A DNA stretch of 56,741 nt from Amycolatopsis rhizosphaerae (GCF_007713715.1 NZ_VJWX01000001.1:1-56741); one strand, 5' to 3'. Numbered from the stretch's first letter, positions 9,038 through 17,643 are shown. The notes: generated by a model not told the origin, from the letters alone. Numbers and translations: made by a program.

Positions 9038-9579
9038 ACGAGGACGTGTACCGGAGCGCGGACGGGATCCGCGGGCCCGAGCCCGCGCGTGCTCCGGGGC
9101 AGGCCCCGTACGAGCCGGCGAAGATCGAGCGGGTTCCGCCCGCGCCCGGTCCGGCGAAGGTCGAACGCGTACCACCCGCGGCGGAGCCCGTGGAAGCGCC
9201 ACCGGAATCGCCGTCGAAACCCCCGAAGCGCCAGCGGGTGGTGCTCGCCGACCCGCGTTCGAAGTCCACGCCGACGCTGCGCGCCCTGGTGGAACTGGAG
9301 GAGCAGAACAGCTGGGGCACCGTCCTGATCACGGACCTGGTCAGACGCCAGTTGCGCTCGGCGGTGGCGCTCGCCGCGATCGTGGTGATGGTGCTCGGCG
9401 GGCTGCCGCTCGCCTTCTACCTGTCGCCGGACTTCGCCAGTGCCGAAGTGATCGGATTGCCGCTGGCCTGGCTGCTGCTGGCGGTGTTGCCGTTCCCGCT
9501 GCTGTTGCTGGCCGGCCTCTCGTACAACCGCGTCGCGGAGCGGCACGAGCGCGAGTTCGTTGACATGATCGAGAATTGA
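9034..9579 (+). CDS. membrane protein, putative symporter accessory subunit
   Basis: A 181-residue protein with a Pro-rich N-terminal half that contains an internal repeat (PAKIERVPPAPG then PAKVERVPPAAE), followed by two membrane helices at about 110-131 and 140-163 and a charged tail. The C-terminal half has the architecture of the small DUF485/DUF4212 subunits encoded beside sodium:solute symporters, although I see no decisive motif. It overlaps the regulator gene by four bases and precedes a symporter, so a role as that symporter's partner is a context inference. Confidence 0.75.
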   Translation: MNEDVYRSADGIRGPEPARAPGQAPYEPAKIERVPPAPGPAKVERVPPAAEPVEAPPESPSKPPKRQRVVLADPRSKSTPTLRALVELEEQNSWGTVLITDLVRRQLRSAVALAAIVVMVLGGLPLAFYLSPDFASAEVIGLPLAWLLLAVLPFPLLLLAGLSYNRVAERHEREFVDMIEN

Positions 9580-9610
9580 AGACTCGCCGTGGGGGGCTTT
9601 ACGGCCCTGC

Positions 9611-9616
9611 GACAAT
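9611..9616 (+). promoter_or_regulatory. candidate leaderless -10 (GACAAT)
   Basis: GACAAT ends six bases before the GTG start at 9623, which has no ribosome site. This is a possible separate, leaderless promoter for the first symporter gene. The first base departs from the TANNNT consensus, so the call is tentative. Confidence 0.3.
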
Positions 9617-9622
9617 CTCCGG

Positions 9623-11407
9623 GTGCGAAGCAATCCGTGGGCGCTGACCGGCATCCTGGTCGTCGCCGCGCTGACCTACTACCTGGGTCATCGTTCGTCG
9701 CGGTTTGCCAACACGACCGACGATTTCCTGGTGGCGCGCCGCACCGTGCGTTCGCGCCGCAACGCTGCCGCGATCTCCGGTGAGTACCTGTCGGCCGCGT
9801 CGTTTCTCGGCGTGGCGGGGGTCGTGCTCAAGGAGGGCGCGAACGGCCTGTGGTACCCGATCGGCTTCACCGGCGGTTATCTGGCGCTGATGCTGTTCGT
9901 GGCCGCGCCGCTGCGCCGTTCCGGCGCCTACACGCTGCCGGACTTCCTGGAAGCGCGCCTCGGTTCGCTGGCCCTGCGCCGCTGCGCCACGTTGTTCGTG
10001 GTGATCATCGGTGTGCTGTACCTGGTTCCCCAGTTGCAGGGGGCGGGGCTCGCGCTGAACGTGGTGCTGCCCGGCACCCCGGCCTGGGTCGGGGCGATCG
10101 CGGTGACCGTGCTGGTCGCGGGCAACGTACTGGCGGGCGGCATGCGCGCGATCACGGTGGTGCAGGCCTTCCAGTACTGGCTGAAGCTGTTCGCCATCGC
10201 CGTGCCCGCCTTCGTGCTGTGCGCGGTGTTCGTGGCGGACCACCGCACGGGCCCCGCCGGGGAGTTCGGCAAGCCGGCCTCGCCGGTGTTCACCGCGGAC
10301 ACCACGGTGCGGATCGACGTCGAGGTGCGGCTGCGGGTCGGTTCGGTGACTCCCGTGTGGGTGAAGGGACGGGGTTCCGGCACCGAGACGCTCGTGGTGT
10401 GGCCGAAGGGCGCCACCGAGGACGTGGCGCGGGGAACGCAGCTGCGATTCGCGGCGGGCACCCCGGTTCCGGTGGTGTCCGATGCGGTCGCGGCGGAAGA
10501 CGACTGGCTGGCCCCCGTTTCCGGTGGGGCCGGGGACCTGCTGAAAACGTATTCCCTGCTGCTCGCCACCGCGCTGGGCACGATGGGGCTGCCGCACGTG
10601 CTGGTCCGCTTCTACACCAATCCCGACGGCAAGGCCGCCCGGCGCACCGCGGTACACGTGTTGTTGCTGCTCGGAGTGTTCTACCTGTTCCCCACCCTGC
10701 TGGGGGCGATGTCCCGCCTGTACGTGCCGGAGCTGCTCGTGACCGGGCAGACGGACGCGGCCGTGCTGCACCTGCCGCACGCGATCCTTCCCGGCCTCGC
10801 GGGCGACGTGCTGACCGCGGTGCTGATGGCGGGTGCCTTCGCCGCCTTCCTGTCCGCGGCGTCGGGGCTGGTGGTCAGCGTCGCCGGTGTCGTGTCGACG
10901 GACGTGTTCAAGGGGCGGCTGCGGGAGAACCGCTGGTCGATCTCGCTGGTCGCGCTGATCCCCGCGGTGCTGGCCGTGGTGCTGCGCCCGATGGACCTGA
11001 CGCAGTCGGTGGGAATCGCGTTCGCGCTCGCCGCGTCGACCTTCGCCCCGACGCTGCTCCTCGGCATCTGGTGGCGGCGGCTGACCTGGCCGGGCGCGAT
11101 GGCGGGGATGCTCTTCGGCGGCGGCCTGGTGGTGGCCGCGCTGGTGTGGCGCACCGTCGACGGCTACTCGGGCAGCGAGGTCCCGTGGCTGCTCGAACAG
11201 CCGGCACTGGTGACGGTGCCGCTCGCGTTCGTGATCACCTTTCTGGTCAGCCTGGCGACCCCGGCGGGCATGCCTGCCGACGTGAACGGCGTGATGCTGC
11301 GGCTGCACGCGCCGGATCCGCTCGGGTTGATGCGGGAGCGCGCGGTGGCGCGCTTCGGCGTGGTGGACGGCCGCGCGCGCGGGGGCAAGGGCCGGCATCG
11401 CCGGTAG
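9623..11407 (+). CDS. sodium:solute symporter (acetate-type) with extracellular insertion
   Basis: A 594-residue SSS-family transporter. Conserved segments include AISGEYLSAASFLGVAG near the N-terminus and LGTMGLPHVLVRFYTNP in the middle, and about 13 hydrophobic helices are visible. Close sequence relation to the ActP-like protein downstream points to a carboxylate such as acetate, propionate or pyruvate. It differs in a hydrophilic, beta-rich insertion of roughly 90 residues (about 210-305) between two helices, predicted to be extracytoplasmic. The basic tail (GRARGGKGRHRR) should be cytoplasmic. GTG 9623 is taken as the start. Confidence 0.88.
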   Translation: MRSNPWALTGILVVAALTYYLGHRSSRFANTTDDFLVARRTVRSRRNAAAISGEYLSAASFLGVAGVVLKEGANGLWYPIGFTGGYLALMLFVAAPLRRSGAYTLPDFLEARLGSLALRRCATLFVVIIGVLYLVPQLQGAGLALNVVLPGTPAWVGAIAVTVLVAGNVLAGGMRAITVVQAFQYWLKLFAIAVPAFVLCAVFVADHRTGPAGEFGKPASPVFTADTTVRIDVEVRLRVGSVTPVWVKGRGSGTETLVVWPKGATEDVARGTQLRFAAGTPVPVVSDAVAAEDDWLAPVSGGAGDLLKTYSLLLATALGTMGLPHVLVRFYTNPDGKAARRTAVHVLLLLGVFYLFPTLLGAMSRLYVPELLVTGQTDAAVLHLPHAILPGLAGDVLTAVLMAGAFAAFLSAASGLVVSVAGVVSTDVFKGRLRENRWSISLVALIPAVLAVVLRPMDLTQSVGIAFALAASTFAPTLLLGIWWRRLTWPGAMAGMLFGGGLVVAALVWRTVDGYSGSEVPWLLEQPALVTVPLAFVITFLVSLATPAGMPADVNGVMLRLHAPDPLGLMRERAVARFGVVDGRARGGKGRHRR

Positions 11408-11426
11408 GTCTTCCCCGCCTTTGACC

Positions 11427-11456
11427 ATTCGTAGTCGTCTTTGGGGAATTCGTTAC
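11427..11456 (+). promoter_or_regulatory. candidate LytTR binding site
   Basis: Two 9-bp elements, ATTCGTAGT (11427-11435) and ATTCGTTAC (11448-11456), share ATTCGT and repeat with a 21-bp period. That is the spacing typical of LytTR-regulator sites such as those of AgrA. They lie 158 bp before the DUF485/ActP operon and downstream of a LytTR regulator gene. Agreement with the loose LytTR consensus is only partial, so this is a prediction from spacing and context. Confidence 0.35.
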
Positions 11457-11614
11457 TTCGAGTTATCGAGCACCGGGACATTGTGGGCGTAATGGGCCTA
11501 CGGAAAGTAGTCTCATTCACTCGAATGGGCTAGCAACAGAAAGGCTTGTTAAGGGCAAGATCTACCGCAGCCATCGACGGAGAGGTAATCGACCATGGAC
11601 AGCGAGGTTCTCCC

Positions 11615-11974
11615 GTGAGCACCACCGACCAGGGGGTCGAAGGCGCGGCCCCGGGTACCGACTGGAAGACGGTGCAGGACAGCGCCGAATTCGCGCAACT
11701 GCGCCACCGGCTGCGGACCTTCGTCTTCCCGATGACGGTCCTCTTCCTCGCGTGGTACCTGCTGTACGTGCTGCTCGCCGACTACGCGCACGGCTTCATG
11801 TCCACCAAGCTCGTCGGCAACATCAACGTCGGCCTCGTCATCGGGCTGCTGCAGTTCGTCTCCACGTTCGTCATCACCGGGTTGTACGTGCGGTACGCGA
11901 ACCGGAAGCTGGACCCGGTCGCGGACAAGATCCGTGAGGAAATCGAGGGACAGCACGAGGGAGCGGCCGCGTGA
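11615..11974 (+). CDS. DUF485 symporter-associated membrane protein
   Basis: A 119-residue DUF485 protein, the family of E. coli YjcH encoded directly before the acetate permease ActP. Two membrane helices (about 36-58 and 70-94) are flanked by the conserved C-terminal segment LYVRYANRKLDPVADKIREE. GTG 11615 follows GCGAGG at 11602-11607; an in-frame frame extension upstream lacks a site. The stop overlaps the symporter's GTG start (GTGA), so the two are translationally coupled and probably act as one transport system. Confidence 0.9.
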   Translation: MSTTDQGVEGAAPGTDWKTVQDSAEFAQLRHRLRTFVFPMTVLFLAWYLLYVLLADYAHGFMSTKLVGNINVGLVIGLLQFVSTFVITGLYVRYANRKLDPVADKIREEIEGQHEGAAA

Positions 11975-13581
11975 GGATCCTCGCCGCGGGCGTCGAGGGC
12001 AGCAACCCGGCGCTCAACATCACCATTTTCGCGATCTTCGTGGCGATCACGCTGCTGATCGTTTTCCGGGCCAGCCGCAACACCAAGACGGCATCCGACT
12101 ACTACGCCGCGGGCCGCGCGTTCACCGGTCCGCAGAACGGCATCGCCATCTCCGGTGACTACCTGTCCGCGGCGTCCTTCCTGGGCATCGCGGGCAGCAT
12201 CGCGGTCAACGGCTACGACGGTTTCCTCTACTCGATCGGCTTCCTGGTGGCATGGCTGGTCGCGCTCCTGCTGGTCGCCGAACTGCTTCGCAACACCGGC
12301 AAGTTCACCATGGGCGACGTGCTGGCGTTCCGCATGCGGCAGCGCCCGGTGCGCGCGGCGGCCGCCATCTCGACGCTGGCCGTGTCCTTCTTCTACCTGC
12401 TCGCGCAGATGGCCGGGGCCGGTGGCCTGGTCAACCTGCTCCTCGGCATCCAGGGTGGTGGCGGGCAGGCCGCGGTGATCGCGGCGGTCGGCGTGGTGAT
12501 GATCCTCTACGTGCTGATCGGCGGCATGAAGGGCACCACCTGGGTGCAGATCATCAAGGCCGCCCTGCTGATCGCGGGCGCGCTCGCGATGACCCTGTGG
12601 GTGCTCGGCAAGTACGGGTTCAACCTGTCCTCCCTGATGCAGCACGCGGTGGACAACGGCGGCAAGAACGGCGCCGCCCTGCTCGACCCTGGCAAGGCGT
12701 ACGGCAAAAACGGCACCACCAAGCTGGACTTCCTGTCGCTGGGCATCGCGCTGGTGCTCGGCACCGCGGGCCTGCCGCACGTGCTGATGCGCTTCTACAC
12801 GGTGCCGAGCGCGCGAGAAGCCCGTAAGTCCGTGGTGTGGGCGATCGTGCTGATCGGCGTGTTCTACCTGTTCACGCTGGTGCTCGGCTACGGCGCCGGG
12901 GCGCTGGTCGGCCCGGCGGCGATCAGCAAGGCGCCCGGCAGTTCGAACGCGGCCGCCCCGCTGCTGGCGCTTCACCTCGGCGGCCCGGTGCTGCTCGGCT
13001 TCATCGCCGCCGTCGCGTTCGCGACGATCCTGGCGGTGGTCGCCGGGCTCACCATCACGGCGTCGGCCTCGTTCGCGCACGACGTGTACGCCAACGTGAT
13101 CAAGAAGGGCAAGGTGGACAGCCGCTCCGCGGAGGTCAGGGTCGCCCGCATCACCGCGCTGGTGATCGGGGCGGTGGCCATCGTCGGCGGCATCCTCGCC
13201 AAGGACCAGAACGTCGCCTTCCTGGTGGCGCTGGCCTTCGCGGTCGCCGCGTCGGCGAACCTGCCGACCCTGCTGTACTCGCTGTTCTGGAAGCGGTTCA
13301 ACACCCGGGGCGCGCTGTTCAGCATCTACGGTGGCCTGATCGTCACGGTCGTGCTGATCGTCTTCTCGCCCGCGGTCTCGGGCGGGGCGAAGCCGATGAT
13401 CAAGGGGGTGGACTTCCACTGGTTCCCGCTGGAGAACCCGGGCCTGGTCTCCATCCCGGTTTCGTTCTTCCTCGGCTGGCTCGGCACGATGCTGTCGAAG
13501 GAGCACAACGAGGACAAGTACGCGGAGATGGAGGTTCGTGCCCTCACCGGTGCGCACGCCGAAAAGGCGAGCGCCCACTGA
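11971..13581 (+). CDS. actP: cation/acetate symporter (ActP/MctC-like)
   Basis: A 536-residue SSS-family permease close to ActP of E. coli and MctC of Corynebacterium, which import acetate, propionate or pyruvate with Na+ or H+. The signature GISGDYLSAASFLGIAG-like segment (IAISGDYLSAASFLG) and LGTAGLPHVLMRFYTVP are both present with 13 hydrophobic helices. The loop between these regions is short, unlike in the paralogue upstream. It is coupled to the DUF485 gene and ends at a perfect terminator. Its place downstream of a LytS/LytTR pair resembles E. coli circuits such as BtsSR and YpdAB that switch on pyruvate transporters (analogy). Confidence 0.9.
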   Translation: MRILAAGVEGSNPALNITIFAIFVAITLLIVFRASRNTKTASDYYAAGRAFTGPQNGIAISGDYLSAASFLGIAGSIAVNGYDGFLYSIGFLVAWLVALLLVAELLRNTGKFTMGDVLAFRMRQRPVRAAAAISTLAVSFFYLLAQMAGAGGLVNLLLGIQGGGGQAAVIAAVGVVMILYVLIGGMKGTTWVQIIKAALLIAGALAMTLWVLGKYGFNLSSLMQHAVDNGGKNGAALLDPGKAYGKNGTTKLDFLSLGIALVLGTAGLPHVLMRFYTVPSAREARKSVVWAIVLIGVFYLFTLVLGYGAGALVGPAAISKAPGSSNAAAPLLALHLGGPVLLGFIAAVAFATILAVVAGLTITASASFAHDVYANVIKKGKVDSRSAEVRVARITALVIGAVAIVGGILAKDQNVAFLVALAFAVAASANLPTLLYSLFWKRFNTRGALFSIYGGLIVTVVLIVFSPAVSGGAKPMIKGVDFHWFPLENPGLVSIPVSFFLGWLGTMLSKEHNEDKYAEMEVRALTGAHAEKASAH

Positions 13582-13597
13582 CGCAGCTCCGTTCGTG

Positions 13598-13641
13598 GCG
13601 AAGGCCACCGTCCCGGCGGGACGGTGGCCTTCGCTTTTCTT
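13598..13641 (+). terminator. intrinsic terminator after actP
   Basis: A perfect 17-bp stem (13598-13614 with 13618-13634) closes on a 3-nt loop and is followed by TTTTCTT. It is the strongest intrinsic terminator in the window and defines the end of the symporter operon. Confidence 0.92.
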
Positions 13642-13678
13642 ACGTGCAGGGAACGGTGTGCCGTGCGACCATGGCGGC

Positions 13679-14026
13679 GTGATTCCCGAGGACATCCCCA
13701 CCGTGTCGGTCGCCGACCTGCCGACCGGCGGCCTCACGCTGCTCGACGTGCGCGAGCACGACGAGTGGGTCGCAGGCCACGCGCCGGAGGCGGTGCACAT
13801 CCCGCTCGGCGAGCTGCCCGCCCATCTCGAGGATCTCGCGAAACTGCCCGACGACCGGCCGATCCACGTGGTCTGCCGCACCGGCGGGCGCTCCGCCCGC
13901 GCCACCGCCTGGCTCCTGGCGAACGGCTGGGACGCGGTCAACGTCGCCGGTGGCATGAAGTCCTGGCTCACCGAGGGGCGCCCGGTAGTGGGCGAACGCG
14001 GCGAGGTGCCGCCGGAAGTCCTTTGA
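13679..14026 (+). CDS. rhodanese-like sulfurtransferase
   Basis: A 115-residue single rhodanese domain. It contains the CH2A-type motif LLDVREHDEWVAGHAPEAVHIPLGE and the active-site loop CRTGGRS, whose cysteine forms the persulfide. Such proteins move sulfane sulfur from donors such as thiosulfate or glutathione persulfide to acceptors. The GTG at 13679 starts immediately before the conserved domain; the open frame upstream runs through the terminator and is not coding. There is no clear ribosome site. Its 3' end abuts the repeat element at 14061-14154. Confidence 0.88.
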   Translation: MIPEDIPTVSVADLPTGGLTLLDVREHDEWVAGHAPEAVHIPLGELPAHLEDLAKLPDDRPIHVVCRTGGRSARATAWLLANGWDAVNVAGGMKSWLTEGRPVVGERGEVPPEVL

Positions 14027-14060
14027 TGTCGAAGTGGTTTGCGTTGCGGTGCGGGTGGCG

Positions 14061-14154
14061 GAACCCGAGGTGGTTCCTCGCTGTGGGATCTCCTCCTCAT
14101 GAATGTCGATTCACCACGTCGGAGCTGTCCGCGCGAGGAACCACCTCAGAACCC
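14061..14154. repeat. MITE-like inverted-repeat element
   Basis: The 15-bp arms GAGGTGGTTCCTCGC (14067-14081) and GCGAGGAACCACCTC (14133-14147) are perfect inverted repeats separated by 51 bp. GAACCC occurs in direct orientation beside both ends (14061-14066 and 14149-14154). It is non-coding. I recall very similar sequences after other genes in Amycolatopsis genomes, but this could not be checked here. A further 6-bp hairpin AAGCGG/CCGCTT sits at 14183-14199. The whole 14027-14222 gap is occupied by this structured DNA. Confidence 0.65.
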
Positions 14155-14222
14155 GCGGCGGTGCGGGCTGATGGCCCACTGCAAGCGGCTCCGCCGCTTC
14201 GAAGCACACCGAAGTAGGCCAC

Positions 14223-15137
14223 ATGCAACCGGATCGGTACCACTTCCGCCCCCGCGTGCGCTGGATGGCGTCACCGCCGCCCGGGGCGATCCCGCCGCGC
14301 CGGGTCCGGCAGGCCGGGCACTACAGCGGCCCGCCAAGGTACCCGCTGATGCCGCGCTGGGGTTTCCCCAACCTGACCTGGCGCGAGCCGACCCTGGTGC
14401 CCGGGCTGCCCGCGGGCTACCCGCCGCCCATCGAGCGGATCGGGACGCTGGGGCGCTACACCGCGACCATGCTGTGGTGCCTGGTGGGATTGGCCGCGGC
14501 CGGTGCGGTGGGCGAGTTCTGGCGGTACGCACTGCTGGTGATCAGCCGGGACGCGGCGCTGGGCAGCGGGGTCGTGGGTGCCTCCGACGCGCTGGTGATC
14601 GCCACGTCCCTGCTGGCGGTCGTCTTCGGCGCGATGTCGATCGGTTTCACGCTGTGGTGGCTGCTGGTCGCGCGGCAGGCCGCGGCCGACGGGGCCGGGC
14701 AGGAACAGCCCCGCTCGACGCGTGAGGTGCTGCTCGGCGCCCTCGTGCCGGGCCTGAACCTGGTGATGGCCGGTGCGATCCTCGCCGAGCTGGAACACAT
14801 GGTGCTGCGCCGCGCGCCGGACGAACGGCCCCGGCCGTCGCGGCCGGTGCTGGTCTGGTGGGCGGCCTGGGTGCTGAACGAGCTGTGCCTGGTTCTGGTG
14901 GTGATCTGGCGGTTTCGGGACGGTCTGCAGGCGCAGGCCGACGCCGTCTTCCTCAACGGGCTGGGCGACCTGTCCGCCGCCGCGCTGGCCGGGGTGACCG
15001 CGTTCGTGGTGTCGCGGATGACCGGCCTGCTGGCTCCGATCCCGCCGCACCGGTTGTCGGTGCGGCGGGTGGTCGCGGTCGAGGGTGCCCCGCCACCGGC
15101 CGGGCGTCCCGCCCGGCCGGCCGGCGCCTCACGCTGA
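14223..15137 (+). CDS. DUF4328-type multi-helix membrane protein
   Basis: A 304-residue protein with a Pro/Arg-rich cytoplasmic N-terminus (about 75 residues) and six or so membrane helices. The layout resembles DUF4328 proteins, including GRYTATMLWCLVGLAAAGAV for the first helix and a central RSTREVLLGALVPGLNLVMAG segment. Function is unknown. Its last nine bases overlap the convergent P450 gene, so it shares no terminator and probably forms a single-gene unit. Confidence 0.72.
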   Translation: MQPDRYHFRPRVRWMASPPPGAIPPRRVRQAGHYSGPPRYPLMPRWGFPNLTWREPTLVPGLPAGYPPPIERIGTLGRYTATMLWCLVGLAAAGAVGEFWRYALLVISRDAALGSGVVGASDALVIATSLLAVVFGAMSIGFTLWWLLVARQAAADGAGQEQPRSTREVLLGALVPGLNLVMAGAILAELEHMVLRRAPDERPRPSRPVLVWWAAWVLNELCLVLVVIWRFRDGLQAQADAVFLNGLGDLSAAALAGVTAFVVSRMTGLLAPIPPHRLSVRRVVAVEGAPPPAGRPARPAGASR

Positions 15138-16295
15138 AACGGGCAGTGTGCGCAGGCCCCGGATGACGAACTCGGGGCGCCGCTGCGGCTCGGCCGCGAG
15201 CCGCAGCCCCGGCAGACGGCCGGTCAGCGCGCGCAGCGCGGCGGCGATCTCGATGCGGGCCAGCGGGGCGCCGACGCAGTAGTGGATTCCCGCGCCGAAG
15301 CCGATGTGCGGGTTGGGGGAGCGGCCGAGGTCGAGGTTCTCCGGCGTGTCGAAAACGGCCGGGTCGTGGGCCGCGGCACCGAGCAGGGCGGCGATCTTCT
15401 CTCCCCGCGCCACGCGGACCCCGGCGATCTCCACGTCCTCGGTGGCGGTGCGTTCGAACAGCTGCAGCGGCGCGTCGAACCGGATCAGCTCCTCCACCGC
15501 CGATTCCGTCAGCGACGGGTCGTCCACGAGCCGCCGCCACTGGTCCGGGTGCCGCAGCAGGGCCCGGACACCGTTGCCGATCACGTTCACCGTCGCCTCG
15601 TGCCCGGCCATCAGCAGCAGGACACCGGTCGCCACGACCTCGTCGCCGGTCAGGTCCGCCCGCACCAGGTCGCTCAGCAGGTCGTCGCCGGGCTTTTCGC
15701 GCCGCGCCTCGACAACCTCGCGCAGGTAGTCGGCGAACTCACCGGCCGCCTTCTCGGCGGCCTGGCGCCCCTCCTCCGGCAGGTTCGGCTCGTACATCTT
15801 GACGATCGCGTTCGACCACGGCACCAGCAGCGTCCGCTCCCGCTCGGGGATGTCCAGCAGTTCCGCGATCACCGCGACCGGTAGCGGCTGCGCCAGGTGT
15901 TCGAGCACGTCGGCGCTGCCGTCGGCGGCGATCCCGGCGGCGAGGTCCTCCACCAGGCGTTCGGCCAAGGCGGCCACGGTGGGCCGGAGCCGTTCGACGT
16001 GCCCGCGCCCGAACGCGGACGAGATCGACCGCCGCAGCCGGGTGTGCGCGGGCGGCTCGTTCTCCAGCAGGGAGTTGCGGTGCAGGAGGTTGAACGAGAC
16101 GAACTGCTCGGCGGGCCGCGCATCGGCCCAGATCCGGCCGAGTCCACGGTGCCGCAGTACCGCGGACGCCGCCACGTGGGAGACGGCGATCTTCAGACCG
16201 AGGCCGTCGTGCTGGTGGACCTCTCCCTCGGCCCGCAGTCGGGCGTACTCGGGATACGGGTTGCTCAGGAAGGCGGGATCCGCGGGATCAAACAT
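15129..16295 (-). CDS. cytochrome P450
   Basis: A 388-residue soluble bacterial P450. The heme-thiolate loop is FGAGIHYCVGAPLAR with cysteine about C340, the K-helix ExxR motif is EELIR, and the I-helix reads LLLMAGHEAT. In most P450s the residue after the acid is threonine (AGHET); here it is alanine, as in P450eryF (CYP107), where the substrate helps proton delivery. The substrate is unknown, and no ferredoxin or biosynthetic genes adjoin. ATG 16295 begins MFDPADPAFLSNPYP, the usual N-terminal pattern. Confidence 0.92.
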   Translation of the reverse strand: MFDPADPAFLSNPYPEYARLRAEGEVHQHDGLGLKIAVSHVAASAVLRHRGLGRIWADARPAEQFVSFNLLHRNSLLENEPPAHTRLRRSISSAFGRGHVERLRPTVAALAERLVEDLAAGIAADGSADVLEHLAQPLPVAVIAELLDIPERERTLLVPWSNAIVKMYEPNLPEEGRQAAEKAAGEFADYLREVVEARREKPGDDLLSDLVRADLTGDEVVATGVLLLMAGHEATVNVIGNGVRALLRHPDQWRRLVDDPSLTESAVEELIRFDAPLQLFERTATEDVEIAGVRVARGEKIAALLGAAAHDPAVFDTPENLDLGRSPNPHIGFGAGIHYCVGAPLARIEIAAALRALTGRLPGLRLAAEPQRRPEFVIRGLRTLPVSA

Positions 16296-16402
16296 CGGAT
16301 GATCCTAATAACGGATGGGGGGTGGCGGTAGGGGCGAACCGGCCCGGTCACGGGTATTCGGTAGCGTCTCCAGCCGGGCGCAACACTGGAGGAGGAGCCG
16401 AC

Positions 16403-17266
16403 ATGGGCAAGGCCGCGCGGAAGAAGAGCAAGGCGCCGAAGGTGCGCGAGGTGTTCGTCGCGCAGCCGTTCGAAGGGCTCGCCGCCGAGACGGAACTGAT
16501 CGCGCTGCGCGAGTTCGTCCCGTCGGCGACCGCGAAACTGCCCCTGGCCGCCGCCGGCGACCGGACCATCACCCTGGGCACCGTGCTGCCGATGGCCGCG
16601 GCCGCGTTCGTGCGCGGCGACGGTGAGGTGTTCGTGGGTCTGCAGGTTCAGACGAGGTCCTCCGACATCAGCCGCGACCTCGGCCGTTCGATCCGCTGGG
16701 CGTTGTCGGCCGAGCCGGGTGACGTGCTTTCGGTTCCCGACACGACCTCCCCGGCCGCCGAGGGCGAGCGCCTGCAGGATCTGCTCGTGGCGGACGCCGA
16801 ACTCGAGGTCACGTTGCACTCGGACTTCGAATGGTGGCTGCCGGAGGACACCGAGCCGAGCGGCGAGGTGAAGCTCTCGCTGGAACGCGCCAACGAGGCG
16901 ATCATGCCGACCGAGCGCCTCGGCACCGGTTCCTACTGGGTCCTCGCCGGGGAGAAGGCGCATCTGCGCTGGGTGCGGCCCGAACCGGAGAACCAGCTGT
17001 TGCAGGCGCTTGCGCGGCTGTCCGCGGCCGGGGAACTGGGCCTGGGGGAGGGCTCGCGGTACGCGGGTTCGTTCCGCGCGCACGGACTGCTCGTTCCGGT
17101 ATGGGACCTCGACCCGGAGGCCCACGCGCGCGAGTGGGACGAGCCGGCGAAGCAGCTCGGGGCACGTCTCGAAGAGGCGCTGGCGTCGCTGGAGAGCGAG
17201 CCGCTGAACGCGAGCGAACGCCGCGCCCGTGACGGTCTGATCGGGCGCCAGCTGACCCTGCGGTGA
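16403..17266 (+). CDS. DUF5926 family protein
   Basis: A 287-residue soluble protein starting MGKAARKKSKAPKVREVFV, a conserved Lys-rich opening of the actinobacterial DUF5926 family. Members are sometimes labelled SecA-related, but no SecA ATPase motif is present. GGAGGAGGAG at 16388-16397 clearly selects the ATG at 16403. The stop overlaps the GTG of the DUF952 gene by four bases, so the two are coupled. Function is unknown. Confidence 0.82.
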   Translation: MGKAARKKSKAPKVREVFVAQPFEGLAAETELIALREFVPSATAKLPLAAAGDRTITLGTVLPMAAAAFVRGDGEVFVGLQVQTRSSDISRDLGRSIRWALSAEPGDVLSVPDTTSPAAEGERLQDLLVADAELEVTLHSDFEWWLPEDTEPSGEVKLSLERANEAIMPTERLGTGSYWVLAGEKAHLRWVRPEPENQLLQALARLSAAGELGLGEGSRYAGSFRAHGLLVPVWDLDPEAHAREWDEPAKQLGARLEEALASLESEPLNASERRARDGLIGRQLTLR

Positions 17267-17604
17267 TCCTCCACATCTGCGCCGCCGGGGACTGGACCGG
17301 CGGCGAGTACCGCACTCCCTCCCTCGACGCCGAGGGCTTCATCCACTGCTCGGACCCGGGTACCGCGCACCTGCCCGCGAACGCCCTGTTCACCGGCCGC
17401 ACCGACCTGGTGCTGGTGGAGATCGACCCGGCCCGTCTCGGTGTCCCGGTGCGCTGGGAACCGGGCAGCCCGCCGCATCCCGCGGGCATCTGGTTCCCGC
17501 ACGTCTACGGGCCGATCCGGCCCGAAGCCGTGATCGCCGTGCATCCCTTCCCGCCTGGGCCGGACGGCACCTTCCGGCTGCCCGCCACCCTCGCCCACCG
17601 CTGA
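17263..17604 (+). CDS. DUF952 family protein
   Basis: A 113-residue DUF952 protein, recognisable by the conserved GFIHCSDP segment near residues 25-32 and by HVYGPI near the C-terminus. The family is widespread and often annotated as glutathione S-transferase-like without biochemical support. It starts with a GTG that overlaps the previous stop (GTGA). Confidence 0.85.
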   Translation: MILHICAAGDWTGGEYRTPSLDAEGFIHCSDPGTAHLPANALFTGRTDLVLVEIDPARLGVPVRWEPGSPPHPAGIWFPHVYGPIRPEAVIAVHPFPPGPDGTFRLPATLAHR

Positions 17605-17643
17605 CGCCCACCCGAACGGGTGTAACCCGGACCGGTCACGGGG

